From: Desulfobacula sp.
GTDB lineage: Bacteria > Desulfobacterota > Desulfobacteria > Desulfobacterales > Desulfobacteraceae
Direction: 5' to 3'
DNA: 64,000 nucleotides
Assembly (NCBI GenBank): GCA_018645325.1
Contig: JABGOU010000003.1
Span: 98,045 to 162,044 of the forward strand
Positions within the stretch are counted from its first letter, which is position 1, and the number at the start of each line of letters is the position of its first letter. This document shows positions 10,480 through 19,191 of the stretch, one piece after another. Both the position numbers and the translations under genes were made by a program. The notes under the pieces were generated by a model. That model was not told the DNA's origin. It worked only from the letters and a program-made list of their open reading frames with translations, and ran no database searches.

Positions 10480-11562
10480 TTACGCCAACAGTTTGCCCAA
10501 TTCACTCACAGTTAGGTTTGAAAGTCCCAATGTTTTCATTGTGCGTTTAGCTTCATCCAAATAATCTCGATTCATCAACTGAGAAACCAGTGTGATCACA
10601 GCCGATATAACAGGTGTGCCCACCCCGATCTGTTCTCCAAGTTTTTGGAGGAACACCAGACCATACCCTACATCTTCATTGAAATATCGGTAATCCAGAC
10701 TAGTGTGGGCTTTGACCCCATCGAATCCTGGCGCAGTGGCAAAGCCTTTATCATAGGTGGCTTCCAGCATATAGCCCTGGATGACTCCTAACTCCGGATC
10801 AGGAATTACGTCCACACCCAACTTTTTACCGATAGCGATCCGTTCCATATCAACAGCTTCGATCAATCTGCCAACCGCTGGAGTGACGCCATCATGATAA
10901 AAATCAAAATCAAAGTCGGTACGTTCGATTAACGCCACATTCATAAGTGTAATTGCGGGATGGATGACTGGGTTGCCGTTCTGCAGGCTGGTCTGGAGAA
11001 CATTCTTTACTGCGGTCATCGCCGGATAAACATCGCGGATCTGTTCCAATATATAATTGGTGTTTCGCGCCGGAACTGCCGCCATGAATAAACCGCCTTT
11101 GAGCTTATTAAAAATTCTGATTTTACCCGGTTCAAGCAATCGAACGGCATATGGCAATGTCGACGTTTCCGCTATAAGGACTTCTTCGTCACGAATCCCA
11201 AGCCCGGAACCGTTTTTAAATTCAATGGCACCCCCGCATGAACTAGGGCACACGATCACGATCTGCCCTTTTTTGAGGAATGGCTTGCAGACTTCTGCAA
11301 AGGGTTTGGTGCTGTATGCCGGGCCTACTGCATATATGATATCAGCCCCATCCAACGCTTTTTCAATCTCATGCCCGGCATAGGCCACAGGCTGAAATCC
11401 TTCAAGCTCTCCCTCGCAATAGATACCTTTGTTGCTCTGGACAGCCTTGATACTCTCCGGAAATTGTTCAAAATCAAACAGACTGACCTGATGGCCGTGG
11501 GCTGCACAGTCGAATGCAACTGCGCAGCCTCCATTTCCCGAACCCAATACAGTAATGTTCAT
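10480..11562 (-). CDS. NAD(P)-dependent opine (octopine/nopaline) dehydrogenase family protein
   Basis: A 360-residue cytosolic protein. The Rossmann start is ITVLGSGNGGCAVAFDCAAHGHQV (GxGxxG), followed by the family's C-terminal helical domain with NPVIHPAITLMN and a catalytic-type His in the ATYDKGF...TSLDYRYFNEDVGYG region. Members join or split an amino acid and a 2-oxo acid with NAD(P)H, reductive amination giving opines such as octopine or nopaline. AAGGAGA lies 9 bases before the ATG. It is transcribed away from an Lrp/AsnC regulator and an amino acid transporter, so a role in amino acid or opine turnover is likely. The substrate cannot be read from sequence. Confidence 0.75.
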   Translation of the reverse strand: MNITVLGSGNGGCAVAFDCAAHGHQVSLFDFEQFPESIKAVQSNKGIYCEGELEGFQPVAYAGHEIEKALDGADIIYAVGPAYSTKPFAEVCKPFLKKGQIVIVCPSSCGGAIEFKNGSGLGIRDEEVLIAETSTLPYAVRLLEPGKIRIFNKLKGGLFMAAVPARNTNYILEQIRDVYPAMTAVKNVLQTSLQNGNPVIHPAITLMNVALIERTDFDFDFYHDGVTPAVGRLIEAVDMERIAIGKKLGVDVIPDPELGVIQGYMLEATYDKGFATAPGFDGVKAHTSLDYRYFNEDVGYGLVFLQKLGEQIGVGTPVISAVITLVSQLMNRDYLDEAKRTMKTLGLSNLTVSELGKLLA

Positions 11563-11636
11563 AGTATTGTTCTCCTTCTTGATGCTTTGATCTGCTCTAT
11601 TCAGGTTAAATTTTCTTGTGACTATTATAAAAATTA

Positions 11637-11718
11637 TTCTATTTTGGAAAAAATATAATATAAAATATATCTAAATCAATAATATGTCAATATAAAATTT
11701 TCTATTTAGAAAAATTTT
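11637..11718 (-). promoter_or_regulatory. Promoter of the opine dehydrogenase gene with two flanking palindromic operators
   Basis: On the minus strand TTGACA (11690-11685) and TATTTT (11667-11662) are 17 bases apart. A near-perfect palindrome with core TTTTCTATTTAGAAAA fills 11694-11718 just upstream of the -35. A related half-matched site, TTCTATTTTGGAAAAA, lies at 11637-11652 just past the -10. Their reverse complements share TTTT(C/T)(C/T)AAA(A)TAGAA with the site before the ABC transporter. Placement around the promoter suggests control by the neighbouring Lrp/AsnC protein. The rest of 11563-11945 is A/T-rich and holds no gene. Confidence 0.5.
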
Positions 11719-11945
11719 GTATTTTGTAATCATAGGAAATTTTAGAGAATATTTTTTGCCCGGAAAAACAAATCGTTTTTCCGATGACGGGTCATTATTT
11801 TAAATGCACTTTAACAGATATGTCCTTTTGTAAAATCGTTGGTCTATGTATAGAAAAGTTGGAAAAATTGACTAAAAAATTATTCTAAACTAAAGAACAA
11901 AGGAGCACCTCTTCAATCTGAAAAGTGATGACAGGACGCTATTGA

Positions 11946-12422
11946 TTAAATTTTTTCAACATTTTTGGGTAACCGTAGCCAGTTGTTCTTGGATCTCATG
12001 AGGATGAATGTTTCACTTCTTATGACATTGCCAAGTTTGAGGATAGTCTCGCTGGTGAACCGATATAATTCATCTTTTCCTTCCACACAAATGACCTCGG
12101 CAATTATATCGTAACGCCCGGTAACCACTGCTGCCCAAGCGACACTCGGCAGACGGGAGATTTTATCCAGTATTTGATCCAGTTTTCCATCCGAACGGAT
12201 GCTCATGGCAACCAACGCAGTTATCATTTCTTGGTCTCGGTTTGGATTGATCAGTCCTGAAACTTTAAATATACCGTCATTCTCAAGAACTTTTATTCGT
12301 TTTCGAATGGTCGGTGGGGTTACCTTGAGTTGTTTTGCCATTTCACCTATTGACATGCGACCATCCTTTGTCAGCAGAGAAATGATTGCATTATCCAATG
12401 CATCAAGATTGATCTTTTCCAC
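11946..12422 (-). CDS. Lrp/AsnC family transcriptional regulator
   Basis: A 158-residue protein. The N-terminal winged helix-turn-helix reads LDALDNAIISLLTKDGRMSI and KVTPPTIRKRIKVLENDGI. A RAM (ligand-binding, oligomerising) domain follows with WAAVVTGRYDIIAEVIC, the strand pair in which Lrp proteins bind amino acids. The start is GTG with AGGAGG 5-6 bases upstream. It lies between an opine-dehydrogenase-like gene and a polar amino acid ABC transporter, and similar palindromes precede both. A local feast/famine regulator of those units is the likely role; the effector is unknown. Confidence 0.85.
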   Translation of the reverse strand: MEKINLDALDNAIISLLTKDGRMSIGEMAKQLKVTPPTIRKRIKVLENDGIFKVSGLINPNRDQEMITALVAMSIRSDGKLDQILDKISRLPSVAWAAVVTGRYDIIAEVICVEGKDELYRFTSETILKLGNVIRSETFILMRSKNNWLRLPKNVEKI

Positions 12423-12689
12423 AACTTCCTCCTAAAGACATCTTTTTTGAAAGATACGATTTATGATACTAAGCAACCGAATAAAAACGAACAAAAGGTA
12501 ACACTTTCTCCCAGTAAAAAGAAAGGAAAAAGTGAGATCAGGTATCTATATTTTTTAACGATTCACAAAGAGGATACTCAAATGATTCCTTAATTTTATT
12601 GATTAAAGTCTATAAAATTGCTTTTTGAGCCTGATTGAATCAGTAGCCAAATTATTTTTAAAAAAAAGTTATTATTAGTAAATTTTTAA

Positions 12690-12749
12690 TTGACAAATAC
12701 ATTATATGGATATATTTGATAATATAAATTTTCCAAATAGAAAATATTT
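12690..12749 (+). promoter_or_regulatory. Promoter and palindromic operator of the amino acid ABC transporter
   Basis: TTGACA at 12690-12695 and TATATT at 12711-12716 are spaced 15 bases apart, which is short. Directly downstream, 12726-12749 holds a palindrome with core TTTTCCAAATAGAAAA, the same motif (in the other orientation) as the operators before the opine dehydrogenase gene. The start codon of the transporter gene is at 12982, so the leader is long. The remaining part of 12423-12981 contains no recognisable gene. Confidence 0.45.
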
Positions 12750-12981
12750 GATATATTTCTAGTACAGGGAATCCTTGTGCTTTAGATGAAGAAATTATTA
12801 ACTGTGCAAGTCGCTTCGGGAGTCCGCCGCGCTAAAGGTTCCAGCATATCGGTTTTCGTCTTTGCAGGACACCTTGAACAGGAGCATGAATCCAATCAAG
12901 ACGGTTGGTGGTTCGGTTTTAAAAGAAGAGTATCGAATAGTGATTAAAACACTAATAACAACAGTTAAAAGGGAGGAAAAA

Positions 12982-13776
12982 ATGAAAACAGTTAAATTAT
13001 TTTCGGTTTTTGTGTCATTGGTTATGTTTTTAGGTTTCCTGGGGATTGCCTCAGCAGGAACTCTTGACGAAATTGCAAAAAGAGGTGAGCTTCGTATTGC
13101 ATGTCAGACCCAGGGTGCCCCTTTCAGTTTTGTCGACAGAAATGGTGAAAGGACAGGCAGTTCAGTGGAACTTTGTGAAATGATCGCTAAAGAAATGGGT
13201 GTTAAAGTAAAATTCCTTAACTATGATTGGGACGGTCTTATTCCAGCCCTTCTTTCAAAAAAAGCAGACATGCTTGCCGCTGATATGACACCCACCCTGA
13301 AAAGGGCCATGAAAATCGCTTTTCCCGATCCTTATATGTACACCGGTAGCGTGATCTTCGTCAAACAAGACAGCCCGATCAAGACGCTGAAAGACATTAA
13401 ACCCGGGACCAAGATGGCCGCTCTTCTGGGTTCAACGGGTGAAACTGATGCCAAAAAAGCCTTCAAGGATTTAAAATTCAAAACCTATAAGGGTGGCGGC
13501 CCGCTTTTGATCAATGCTGTCCTTTCCGGTCATGCTGAAGCGGGTGTGAACGACATCTCGGCTGTACGCAGCCAGGTATCCAACTTTCCGCCCAACAGTG
13601 TTCGAATTTTAGACGGACAATTGTCAAAATCGCCGCTGGCTTTTGCCGTGCGGTATGATTCTCCGGATCTGCTGCGTTGGCTCGACCTTTATTTCCTGCA
13701 TATCAGTCTGGACGGCCGTCTGGATAAAAACTTGGATTACTGGGTCAATTCTCTGGATTGGAAGAAAGATCATTAA
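12982..13776 (+). CDS. Polar amino acid ABC transporter, periplasmic binding protein
   Basis: A 264-residue protein with signal peptide MKTVKLFSVFVSLVMFLGFL ending IASAG, then a family 3 solute-binding domain. It includes LDEIAKRGELRIACQTQGAPFSF near the start, and WDGLIPALLSKKADMLAADMTPTLKRA, the usual ligand-pocket region. GGGAGG 5 bases upstream fixes the start at 12982. The open frame extends further upstream, but that part encodes no signal peptide. It delivers a polar amino acid or opine to the two permeases and the ATPase that follow. Confidence 0.9.
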   Translation: MKTVKLFSVFVSLVMFLGFLGIASAGTLDEIAKRGELRIACQTQGAPFSFVDRNGERTGSSVELCEMIAKEMGVKVKFLNYDWDGLIPALLSKKADMLAADMTPTLKRAMKIAFPDPYMYTGSVIFVKQDSPIKTLKDIKPGTKMAALLGSTGETDAKKAFKDLKFKTYKGGGPLLINAVLSGHAEAGVNDISAVRSQVSNFPPNSVRILDGQLSKSPLAFAVRYDSPDLLRWLDLYFLHISLDGRLDKNLDYWVNSLDWKKDH

Positions 13777-13792
13777 TCCATCCGGTATATTC

Positions 13793-13841
13793 GAGGCATA
13801 TTATTTTATATGGGCTCACCCCGGATAAAATAATATGCCTC
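13793..13841 (+). promoter_or_regulatory. Long intergenic hairpin between binding-protein and permease genes
   Basis: A perfect 17-bp stem (13793-13809 with 13825-13841; arm GAGGCATATTATTTTAT) closes a 15-base loop in the 90-base gap of the transporter operon. Such stems after the binding-protein gene usually protect its mRNA or partly stop transcription, giving more binding protein than permease. No U-run follows the stem, so mRNA stabilisation or attenuation is more likely than full termination. Confidence 0.6.
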
Positions 13842-13866
13842 AACATAAAACTTAAGGATAAATGAT

Positions 13867-14535
13867 ATGTTAGAAGCCTTCAATTTTAGGGTAATCCTGG
13901 AGTATATGCCGCTTTATGGGCAGTGCTTTCTGGCCACCCTCTGGATGTCTGGTCTGGCACTGCTTGGAGCTATTCTGGTGGGAATTGTCGCCTGCGGCAT
14001 GCGGCTGGGCCAAGTACGAAGTCTTTCTGTCCTGGCCGGCATTTTTATTGAGAGCATTCGTTCCACACCTTTGCTGGTTCAGCTGTATTTCTTCTATTTC
14101 GGTCTGCCCACATTGGGAATCATGTTTCCTGAATGGGTTACAGGAGTTATTGCCCTGACCTTGAACAGCGGGGCCTATTATGCTGAAATCATTCGGTCAG
14201 GTATTCAGTCCATTGACAGCGGGCAGACTGAAGCCGGGATTGCCTCAGGGATGAACTATTTTCAACGTATGCGCTATATTATTCTGCCCCAGGCACTTGG
14301 AATGACGATCCGTCCCATGCTTGGGCAGGCCATTGTTCTGGTAAAAGACTCGTCACTGCTCTCACTGATTTCAATTTTGGAGTTGACGCGAGCAGGCCAG
14401 TTGCTGACATCGGATCGATTCATGCCTGCTGAAGGGTTTCTGACCACGGCAGTTTTTTATCTGATTCTTTATTACATGCTCAAGTGGTTTTCAAGTTGGT
14501 CAGAAAAACGGCTGATTTTTAGGGAAGCACATTAA
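13867..14535 (+). CDS. Polar amino acid ABC transporter permease (HisM/GlnP family)
   Basis: A 222-residue integral membrane protein. The N-terminal helix region reads LWMSGLALLGAILVGIVACGMRL. The conserved RSTPLLVQLYFFYFGLP and the EAA loop (SGQTEAGIASGMNYFQRMRYIILPQALG), which contacts the ATPase, are present. AAGGA lies 8 bases before the ATG. Together with the second permease it would form the heterodimeric inner-membrane channel of the polar amino acid uptake system. Confidence 0.9.
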   Translation: MLEAFNFRVILEYMPLYGQCFLATLWMSGLALLGAILVGIVACGMRLGQVRSLSVLAGIFIESIRSTPLLVQLYFFYFGLPTLGIMFPEWVTGVIALTLNSGAYYAEIIRSGIQSIDSGQTEAGIASGMNYFQRMRYIILPQALGMTIRPMLGQAIVLVKDSSLLSLISILELTRAGQLLTSDRFMPAEGFLTTAVFYLILYYMLKWFSSWSEKRLIFREAH

Positions 14536-14552
14536 GCTGTGAGGAATAAACT

Positions 14553-15221
14553 ATGTTGAGTTTTTATTTTCAAGAACTGATGCGCAGTCTGCCCTATTTT
14601 CTAGAAGGCGCCTGGATGACTATCGCGGTTTCAGGTTTGAGTTTGCTCGCAGGGACTTTAATAGGCTTTGTCTGCGGAATCATAAGGGCAGGCAGGAACA
14701 AGTTGCTTCGAGCCATCATTGGAATTTGGGTTGATCTCATTCGAGGGACACCATTTCTGGTGCAGGTTTTTATCATTTTTTTTATTCTGCCCAGTGCCGG
14801 TATAGAGTTGGAAGCCTTTCCGGCAGCAGTGATTGCGTTGACCAATTTAACTGCCAGTTTCATTTGTGAGATTGTTGCCAGCGGTATCATAGCAGTACCC
14901 AAAGGCCAGAGCGAAGCAGCAACAGCCTCAGGCCTTTCAAATTATCAACAACTTCGATACATTGTTTTACCCCAGGCCATGCGGACTATAGTGCCGCCTC
15001 TGGTGGGACAATATGTCCTTTTGGTCAAGGATTCATCAGTGGTCTCGGCGATCGGCGTGGTTGATATAACCCGTGTCGGATGGCTGACAGTGCAACGGGT
15101 ACCGGAAGGCCTTATGGTGTTCGGACTTGTGGGGCTTTTGTATTTCGCCATTTGTTATCCGTTAATCAATCTGTCAGGTTATCTTGAAAGGCGGATGACG
15201 ATTGTAAATACAAAGCTTTAA
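14553..15221 (+). CDS. Polar amino acid ABC transporter permease, second subunit
   Basis: A 222-residue paralogue of the preceding gene, starting 17 bases after it with GAGGA upstream. It carries the same landmarks: [17 protein letters not shown], then [27 protein letters not shown] as the EAA loop, and [21 protein letters not shown]. It completes the channel with the upstream permease. The high similarity between the two points to an old tandem duplication usual for this transporter class. Confidence 0.9.
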   Translation: MLSFYFQELMRSLPYFLEGAWMTIAVSGLSLLAGTLIGFVCGIIRAGRNKLLRAIIGIWVDLIRGTPFLVQVFIIFFILPSAGIELEAFPAAVIALTNLTASFICEIVASGIIAVPKGQSEAATASGLSNYQQLRYIVLPQAMRTIVPPLVGQYVLLVKDSSVVSAIGVVDITRVGWLTVQRVPEGLMVFGLVGLLYFAICYPLINLSGYLERRMTIVNTKL

Positions 15222-15268
15222 TAAAGAATATAAAATATAGCTGTATACACAAAAAGGGGAATAAGTTT

Positions 15269-15997
15269 ATGATCTCTTTCAAAAAAGTAGACAAATGGTT
15301 TGGCGATCTCCATGTCCTGAATGATATCAACATAGAGGTTGCCCAGGGCGAGGTGGTTGTGGTCTGCGGTCCGAGTGGATCGGGGAAAAGCACCCTGATT
15401 CGCTGTATAAACCGTTTGGAACCTATCCAGAAAGGTGAGATCGTTGTTGATAATATGGCTGTGCATGACAAAAAGATTAATATGACCAAGGTTCGGGCAG
15501 ATATTGGATTTGTTTTTCAATCCTTTAACCTCTATCCTCACATGACTGCGCTGGAAAACACAACTATCGCACCCAGAAAAGTTAAAAATATGAGTAAAAA
15601 AGAGGCTGAAAAACTTGGCCGAAAGATGCTCACCCGGGTGGGCTTGGAAGACCGGATCGATCACTATCCGACTCAGCTTTCCGGCGGGCAGCAGCAACGT
15701 GTCGCTATCGCTCGCGGCTTGTGCATGAACCCCAAGATCATGCTCTTTGATGAACCCACATCGGCCTTAGATCCGGAAATGATAAATGAAGTTCTCGACG
15801 TCATGCGTGATCTGGCCAAAGAGGGTATGACCATGATGGTTGTTACCCACGAAATGGGATTTGCCCGGGAGGTGGCCAGCCGGGTCGTGTTTATGGATGA
15901 AGGAAAGATCATCGAGGTTGCACCGCCAAACGATTTTTTCACAAATCCACAAACAGAACGAGGAAAATACTTTTTAGCCTCAATACTAACCCACTGA
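15269..15997 (+). CDS. Polar amino acid ABC transporter ATP-binding protein (GlnQ family)
   Basis: A 242-residue ATPase. Walker A is [10 protein letters not shown], the Q-loop [17 protein letters not shown], the signature [13 protein letters not shown], Walker [15 protein letters not shown] and the H-loop VTHEMGFA. It drives import by the two permeases upstream. It is the last gene of the transporter operon. A gap of about 145 bases without a clear terminator separates it from an ornithine aminotransferase-like gene, so read-through is possible. Confidence 0.93.
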   Translation: MISFKKVDKWFGDLHVLNDINIEVAQGEVVVVCGPSGSGKSTLIRCINRLEPIQKGEIVVDNMAVHDKKINMTKVRADIGFVFQSFNLYPHMTALENTTIAPRKVKNMSKKEAEKLGRKMLTRVGLEDRIDHYPTQLSGGQQQRVAIARGLCMNPKIMLFDEPTSALDPEMINEVLDVMRDLAKEGMTMMVVTHEMGFAREVASRVVFMDEGKIIEVAPPNDFFTNPQTERGKYFLASILTH

Positions 15998-16143
15998 TTT
16001 GGATCAACTTTTGATCTGTTTCCATCCTGTATTTCCCAAGCTATTGGAAGTTACCGACATGGAATTTTTTGGTTATGAAATTAATTAACAGGCAAAATTT
16101 AATCACAATTGCCAAGCATTAGGGAAAGGATCGATAAAAAGGA

Positions 16144-17370
16144 ATGTCTAAAGTGAAAACAAAATTGCTTATTGGCCTTGAGGATCGATTTGGAGCAAAA
16201 AATTACAATCCTCTGGATGTAATACTCAGCAGGGGAGAGGGAATCTGGGTATGGGATGTGGAAGGGAAAAAATATATGGATTGTCTGTCCGCATACTCAG
16301 CAGTTAACCAAGGGCATTGTCATCCAAAAATCCGCCAGGTGCTTATAGATCAGTCAAAGAAGCTGACTCTGACATCCCGAGCATTCAGGAACGACCAACT
16401 TGGGCTCTTTTATAAGTATTTATGTGAACTGACACACTCGCATAAAGTACTTCCGATGAACAGTGGTGCTGAAGCCGTTGAAACAGCCATAAAAACAGTT
16501 CGTAAGTGGGGTTACGAAAGCAAAGGAATACCATTGGATAAGGCTGAAATTATTGTCTGTGATAATAATTTCCATGGCAGGACTCTTACAATTATCAGTT
16601 TTAGTTCAGATAAAAATGCCAGAAATAATTTCGGTCCTTTTACACCTGGATTTAAATCCATCCCATTTGGAGATGCAGACGCCCTTGAAAATGCAATTAC
16701 CAAAAATACTGTGGCCTTTATGGTAGAACCAATACAGGGAGAAGCAGGTGTTATCATACCACCTGATGGATATCTAAAAAAAGTAAGGGAAATATGCACA
16801 AAAAATAAAGTTGTATTTATATTGGATGAAATTCAAACAGGTCTTGGAAGAACAGGTAAGTTATTAGCAGAAGAGCATGAAGGAATCCAGTCTGATCTTA
16901 CATTGATTGGCAAAGCGCTTTCAGGAGGATTCTATCCAGTATCTGCAGTTCTTTCAAATGAAGCAGTTTTAGGCGTTTTGAATCCAGGCCAGCACGGAAG
17001 TACCTTTGGTGGGAATCCTTTGGCTTGCGCTATTGCAAGAAAAGCGTTGCAGGTACTGATAAAAGAAGAGATGATTGAAAATTCGGCCAAAATGGGTGAA
17101 TACTTTCTTTCTGAATTAAATAAGGTCCATTCTCCAGTAATAAAAGAGATCCGTGGCAAAGGTCTTATGATTGCAATTGAGCTAAAAAGGGAATCACGGA
17201 TTTCAGCCAGGCAAATTTGTAAAAAATTATTAGGAAAAGGTATTTTATGCAAAGAAACACATTTGTATACGATTCGTTTTGCGCCGCCCTTGGTAATTAA
17301 GAAATCCGAAATTGATTTAGCTGTTGGAAAAATTCGAGAAGCTTTAATAGATCAAAATTTGATGTGTTAA
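16144..17370 (+). CDS. rocD: Ornithine--oxo-acid aminotransferase (class III, PLP)
   Basis: A 408-residue class III aminotransferase. The N-terminal [25 protein letters not shown] is typical of ornithine aminotransferase. The PLP features are [31 protein letters not shown] and the Schiff-base lysine in [16 protein letters not shown]. Expected reaction: ornithine plus 2-oxoglutarate gives glutamate semialdehyde plus glutamate in the cytosol. Following an amino acid importer and an opine-dehydrogenase-like gene, it suggests breakdown of arginine/ornithine or an ornithine-derived opine. Acetylornithine or 4-aminobutyrate aminotransferase is less likely given the N-terminus. Confidence 0.8.
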   Translation: MSKVKTKLLIGLEDRFGAKNYNPLDVILSRGEGIWVWDVEGKKYMDCLSAYSAVNQGHCHPKIRQVLIDQSKKLTLTSRAFRNDQLGLFYKYLCELTHSHKVLPMNSGAEAVETAIKTVRKWGYESKGIPLDKAEIIVCDNNFHGRTLTIISFSSDKNARNNFGPFTPGFKSIPFGDADALENAITKNTVAFMVEPIQGEAGVIIPPDGYLKKVREICTKNKVVFILDEIQTGLGRTGKLLAEEHEGIQSDLTLIGKALSGGFYPVSAVLSNEAVLGVLNPGQHGSTFGGNPLACAIARKALQVLIKEEMIENSAKMGEYFLSELNKVHSPVIKEIRGKGLMIAIELKRESRISARQICKKLLGKGILCKETHLYTIRFAPPLVIKKSEIDLAVGKIREALIDQNLMC

Positions 17371-17455
17371 AATCAATTAAGCGAACGTCTTTATATATAA
17401 TAGATTCATTAGCTTTCTGGACTTAAAAAGAACTGTTTTTGAAACAATATAAGGA

Positions 17456-17983
17456 TTAAATCAATAATTTAGAAAAGATATGATCTTCTTGAATATCAGA
17501 TCCCAAAGCAAAGGTGGTTGAGCCGGCAATCTCAAATTTCATTTTGCTGTAGAATGCATTTCCTCTGGTATTTTTTTTCCAGCTGCTCAACCAGATGGAT
17601 TTAAATGCATTGTTACAGGCATGTTCTATGCATTTTTCAATGAGAGATAGGCCAATGCCGCAGCCCCAATATTGCTGCAGAGAATAGAGCCTGGACAGCT
17701 CAATTGCAGGTAATGGTCTAACACATTCAGGTGTCGGGCCATGGCAAAGTTTTGCATACCCGACCCATTTTTCTTCTAACTTTGCAATATAGAAGAAAGA
17801 TTCTCTGTCAGAAATTTCTGATTTAATTTTATTCTCTGTAAAGGATTCTCCCACATATTTTTCAAAATCCTGTTTTTTATTTAATTTGGCAAATGCTTCT
17901 CTGAATGTTTTCTCAGCCAATTTTGACAGAGAGCAGGCATCTGAAATTTTTGCTGCGTGTAAAACGGGTTTTTCAAATTTCAT
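17456..17983 (-). CDS. GNAT family N-acetyltransferase
   Basis: A 175-residue protein. The acetyl-CoA binding motif A appears as LSRLYSLQQYWGCGIGLSLIEKCIEHA, with the QxxGxG loop. Upstream are the N-terminal AAKISDACSLSKLAEKTFREAF helix region and FFYIAKLEEKWVGYAKL, and later GNAFYSKMKFEIAGST, the usual motif B tyrosine region. It acetylates an unknown small molecule or protein. It runs opposite to the ornithine aminotransferase gene, ending about 85 bases from it; no obvious terminator lies between them. Confidence 0.8.
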   Translation of the reverse strand: MKFEKPVLHAAKISDACSLSKLAEKTFREAFAKLNKKQDFEKYVGESFTENKIKSEISDRESFFYIAKLEEKWVGYAKLCHGPTPECVRPLPAIELSRLYSLQQYWGCGIGLSLIEKCIEHACNNAFKSIWLSSWKKNTRGNAFYSKMKFEIAGSTTFALGSDIQEDHIFSKLLI

Positions 17984-18122
17984 TATAACCTCTATTATCT
18001 CTGATCTATTTACAGTGACCCATACTAAAAAGAAAAGTTTTTGTCTATGTCAATGATTAAGCTCCCACTCAGCTGATTTCTATAGAGAGCTAATTTTTTT
18101 TTAAATCCAACTTAAAATAAAA

Positions 18123-18256
18123 GTAATTATTCAGCTCTTAGGCTTGAACCCGCCCTGTCTGATAGATATTTGTTTCGATGCTAAACGCTTAACCTCCTGC
18201 AAATATCCATCAGACAGGGCTTTGGTGATATTTTTTTTAACGGGCTGAACAATTAC
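18123..18256 (-). mobile_element. MITE copy 1 (IS66-type ends, 134 bp), reverse orientation
   Basis: It is bounded by GTAATTATTCAGC and GCTGAACAATTAC, which are inverted repeats. A perfect 8-bp duplication AAATAAAA lies at 18115-18122 and 18257-18264. Inside is a long imperfect palindrome built on GCCCTGTCTGAT and its complement. No transposase is encoded. GTAA ends with 8-bp duplications are the hallmark of the IS66 family. The rest of 17984-18431 holds only this element and the tetR promoter region. Confidence 0.85.
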
Positions 18257-18370
18257 AAATAAAACAATAATGATCCGGTTGATCCGGCTTAAGTATTATC
18301 CTGGAAAAAACTAGTTGACTATCCTGTATATTTTCTTGACAAGTGATTGAATAAATGTAAAAAAAACCAT

Positions 18371-18386
18371 GACTGAGCGCTCGTTC
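18371..18386. promoter_or_regulatory. TetR-type operator in front of the tetR gene
   Basis: GACTGAGCGCTCGTTC is centred on the palindrome GAGCGCTC, 46-61 bases before the tetR start. Its reverse complement shares 15 identical bases with 35200-35214 upstream of an acyl-CoA ligase gene. Identical palindromes before a TetR gene and a distant metabolic gene are best read as a regulator's own operator and one of its targets. Confidence 0.6.
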
Positions 18387-18431
18387 AAATTTCATTAGAA
18401 ACAACCTTGTTACAGGGAAGGAAGCGATCAT

Positions 18432-19082
18432 TTGGGAAGAATTAAAAAATCCGGAAACGAAATATCGGCAGTAGAAGTCCCGACACAAATAAAAAATCCT
18501 GAACTGGTTAGGGAGAGACGGCGCCAGATTATCGATTCCACTGTTAAGCTTTTTATTGAACACGGATATCACAAGACAACGACACGGATGATCGCAAAGG
18601 CATCTAACTTTTCAATTGGTTCTTTATATGAGTATGTAAGCTCTAAAGAGGACCTGCTATACCTTGTATGCAAAACTATTCATGAGGAAGTTCAGGATGC
18701 AGTTGAAAAGGCCTTGTCAAATACGGATAAGGAAAAAGAAAGACTTGCATCTGCTGTCAGGCAGTATTTTTATGTTTGCGATAAGCTGGGAGATCATATC
18801 CTTCTCATGTATCAGGTGACGCAATTTCTGCCGGAAAAATGGAAAGAGGATGTCCTTGTGAATGAGTTGAATATTACAGATATTTTTATAAATGCTTTGT
18901 CTTCTTTATCCGGGAAGAATAAATTTCCAAAGCTTGATGACAAAACAATAAATCTTGTGGGCCACAATATCTCTGTTCTGGGTCAGATGTGGGCTTTTCG
19001 AAGATGGCATGTTCAAAGAAATTTCACCATTGAGGAATATATTAGAATTCAAACCAACTTTATCCTTGGATTGATATTTTAA
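18432..19082 (+). CDS. TetR/AcrR family transcriptional regulator
   Basis: A 216-residue protein. The N-terminal TetR domain reads RERRRQIIDSTVKLFIEHGYHKTTTRMIAKASNFSIGSLYEYVSSKEDLLYLV, including the helix-turn-helix. The C-terminal ligand domain is of the fatty-acid regulator type and ends with WHVQRNFTIEEYIRIQTNFI. The start is TTG with GGAAGGA about 10 bases upstream. It precedes an acyl-CoA mutase, thiolase and 3-hydroxyacyl-CoA dehydrogenase, and its probable operator also occurs at an acyl-CoA ligase gene. An acyl-CoA-responsive repressor is therefore the likely role. Confidence 0.85.
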   Translation: MGRIKKSGNEISAVEVPTQIKNPELVRERRRQIIDSTVKLFIEHGYHKTTTRMIAKASNFSIGSLYEYVSSKEDLLYLVCKTIHEEVQDAVEKALSNTDKEKERLASAVRQYFYVCDKLGDHILLMYQVTQFLPEKWKEDVLVNELNITDIFINALSSLSGKNKFPKLDDKTINLVGHNISVLGQMWAFRRWHVQRNFTIEEYIRIQTNFILGLIF

Positions 19083-19191
19083 TATAATGAAAAATTTTTA
19101 TTTTATAAAACTTTATGTAAATTAAATAATAAATTATAAGTATTTTTTAAGTTTGACCAAACTCCCGAAGACTTTTTTAAAAGGAGAAATG

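Noticed and set aside
12862-12981. Longer N-terminus for the amino acid binding protein
   Set aside because: The extra 40 residues precede a clear signal peptide, and GGGAGG is placed for ATG 12982.
18123-18256. CRISPR or riboswitch reading of the repeated palindromic element
   Set aside because: The copies are kilobases apart, in both orientations, without spacers, and have exact 8-bp target duplications, which fits a transposed element.
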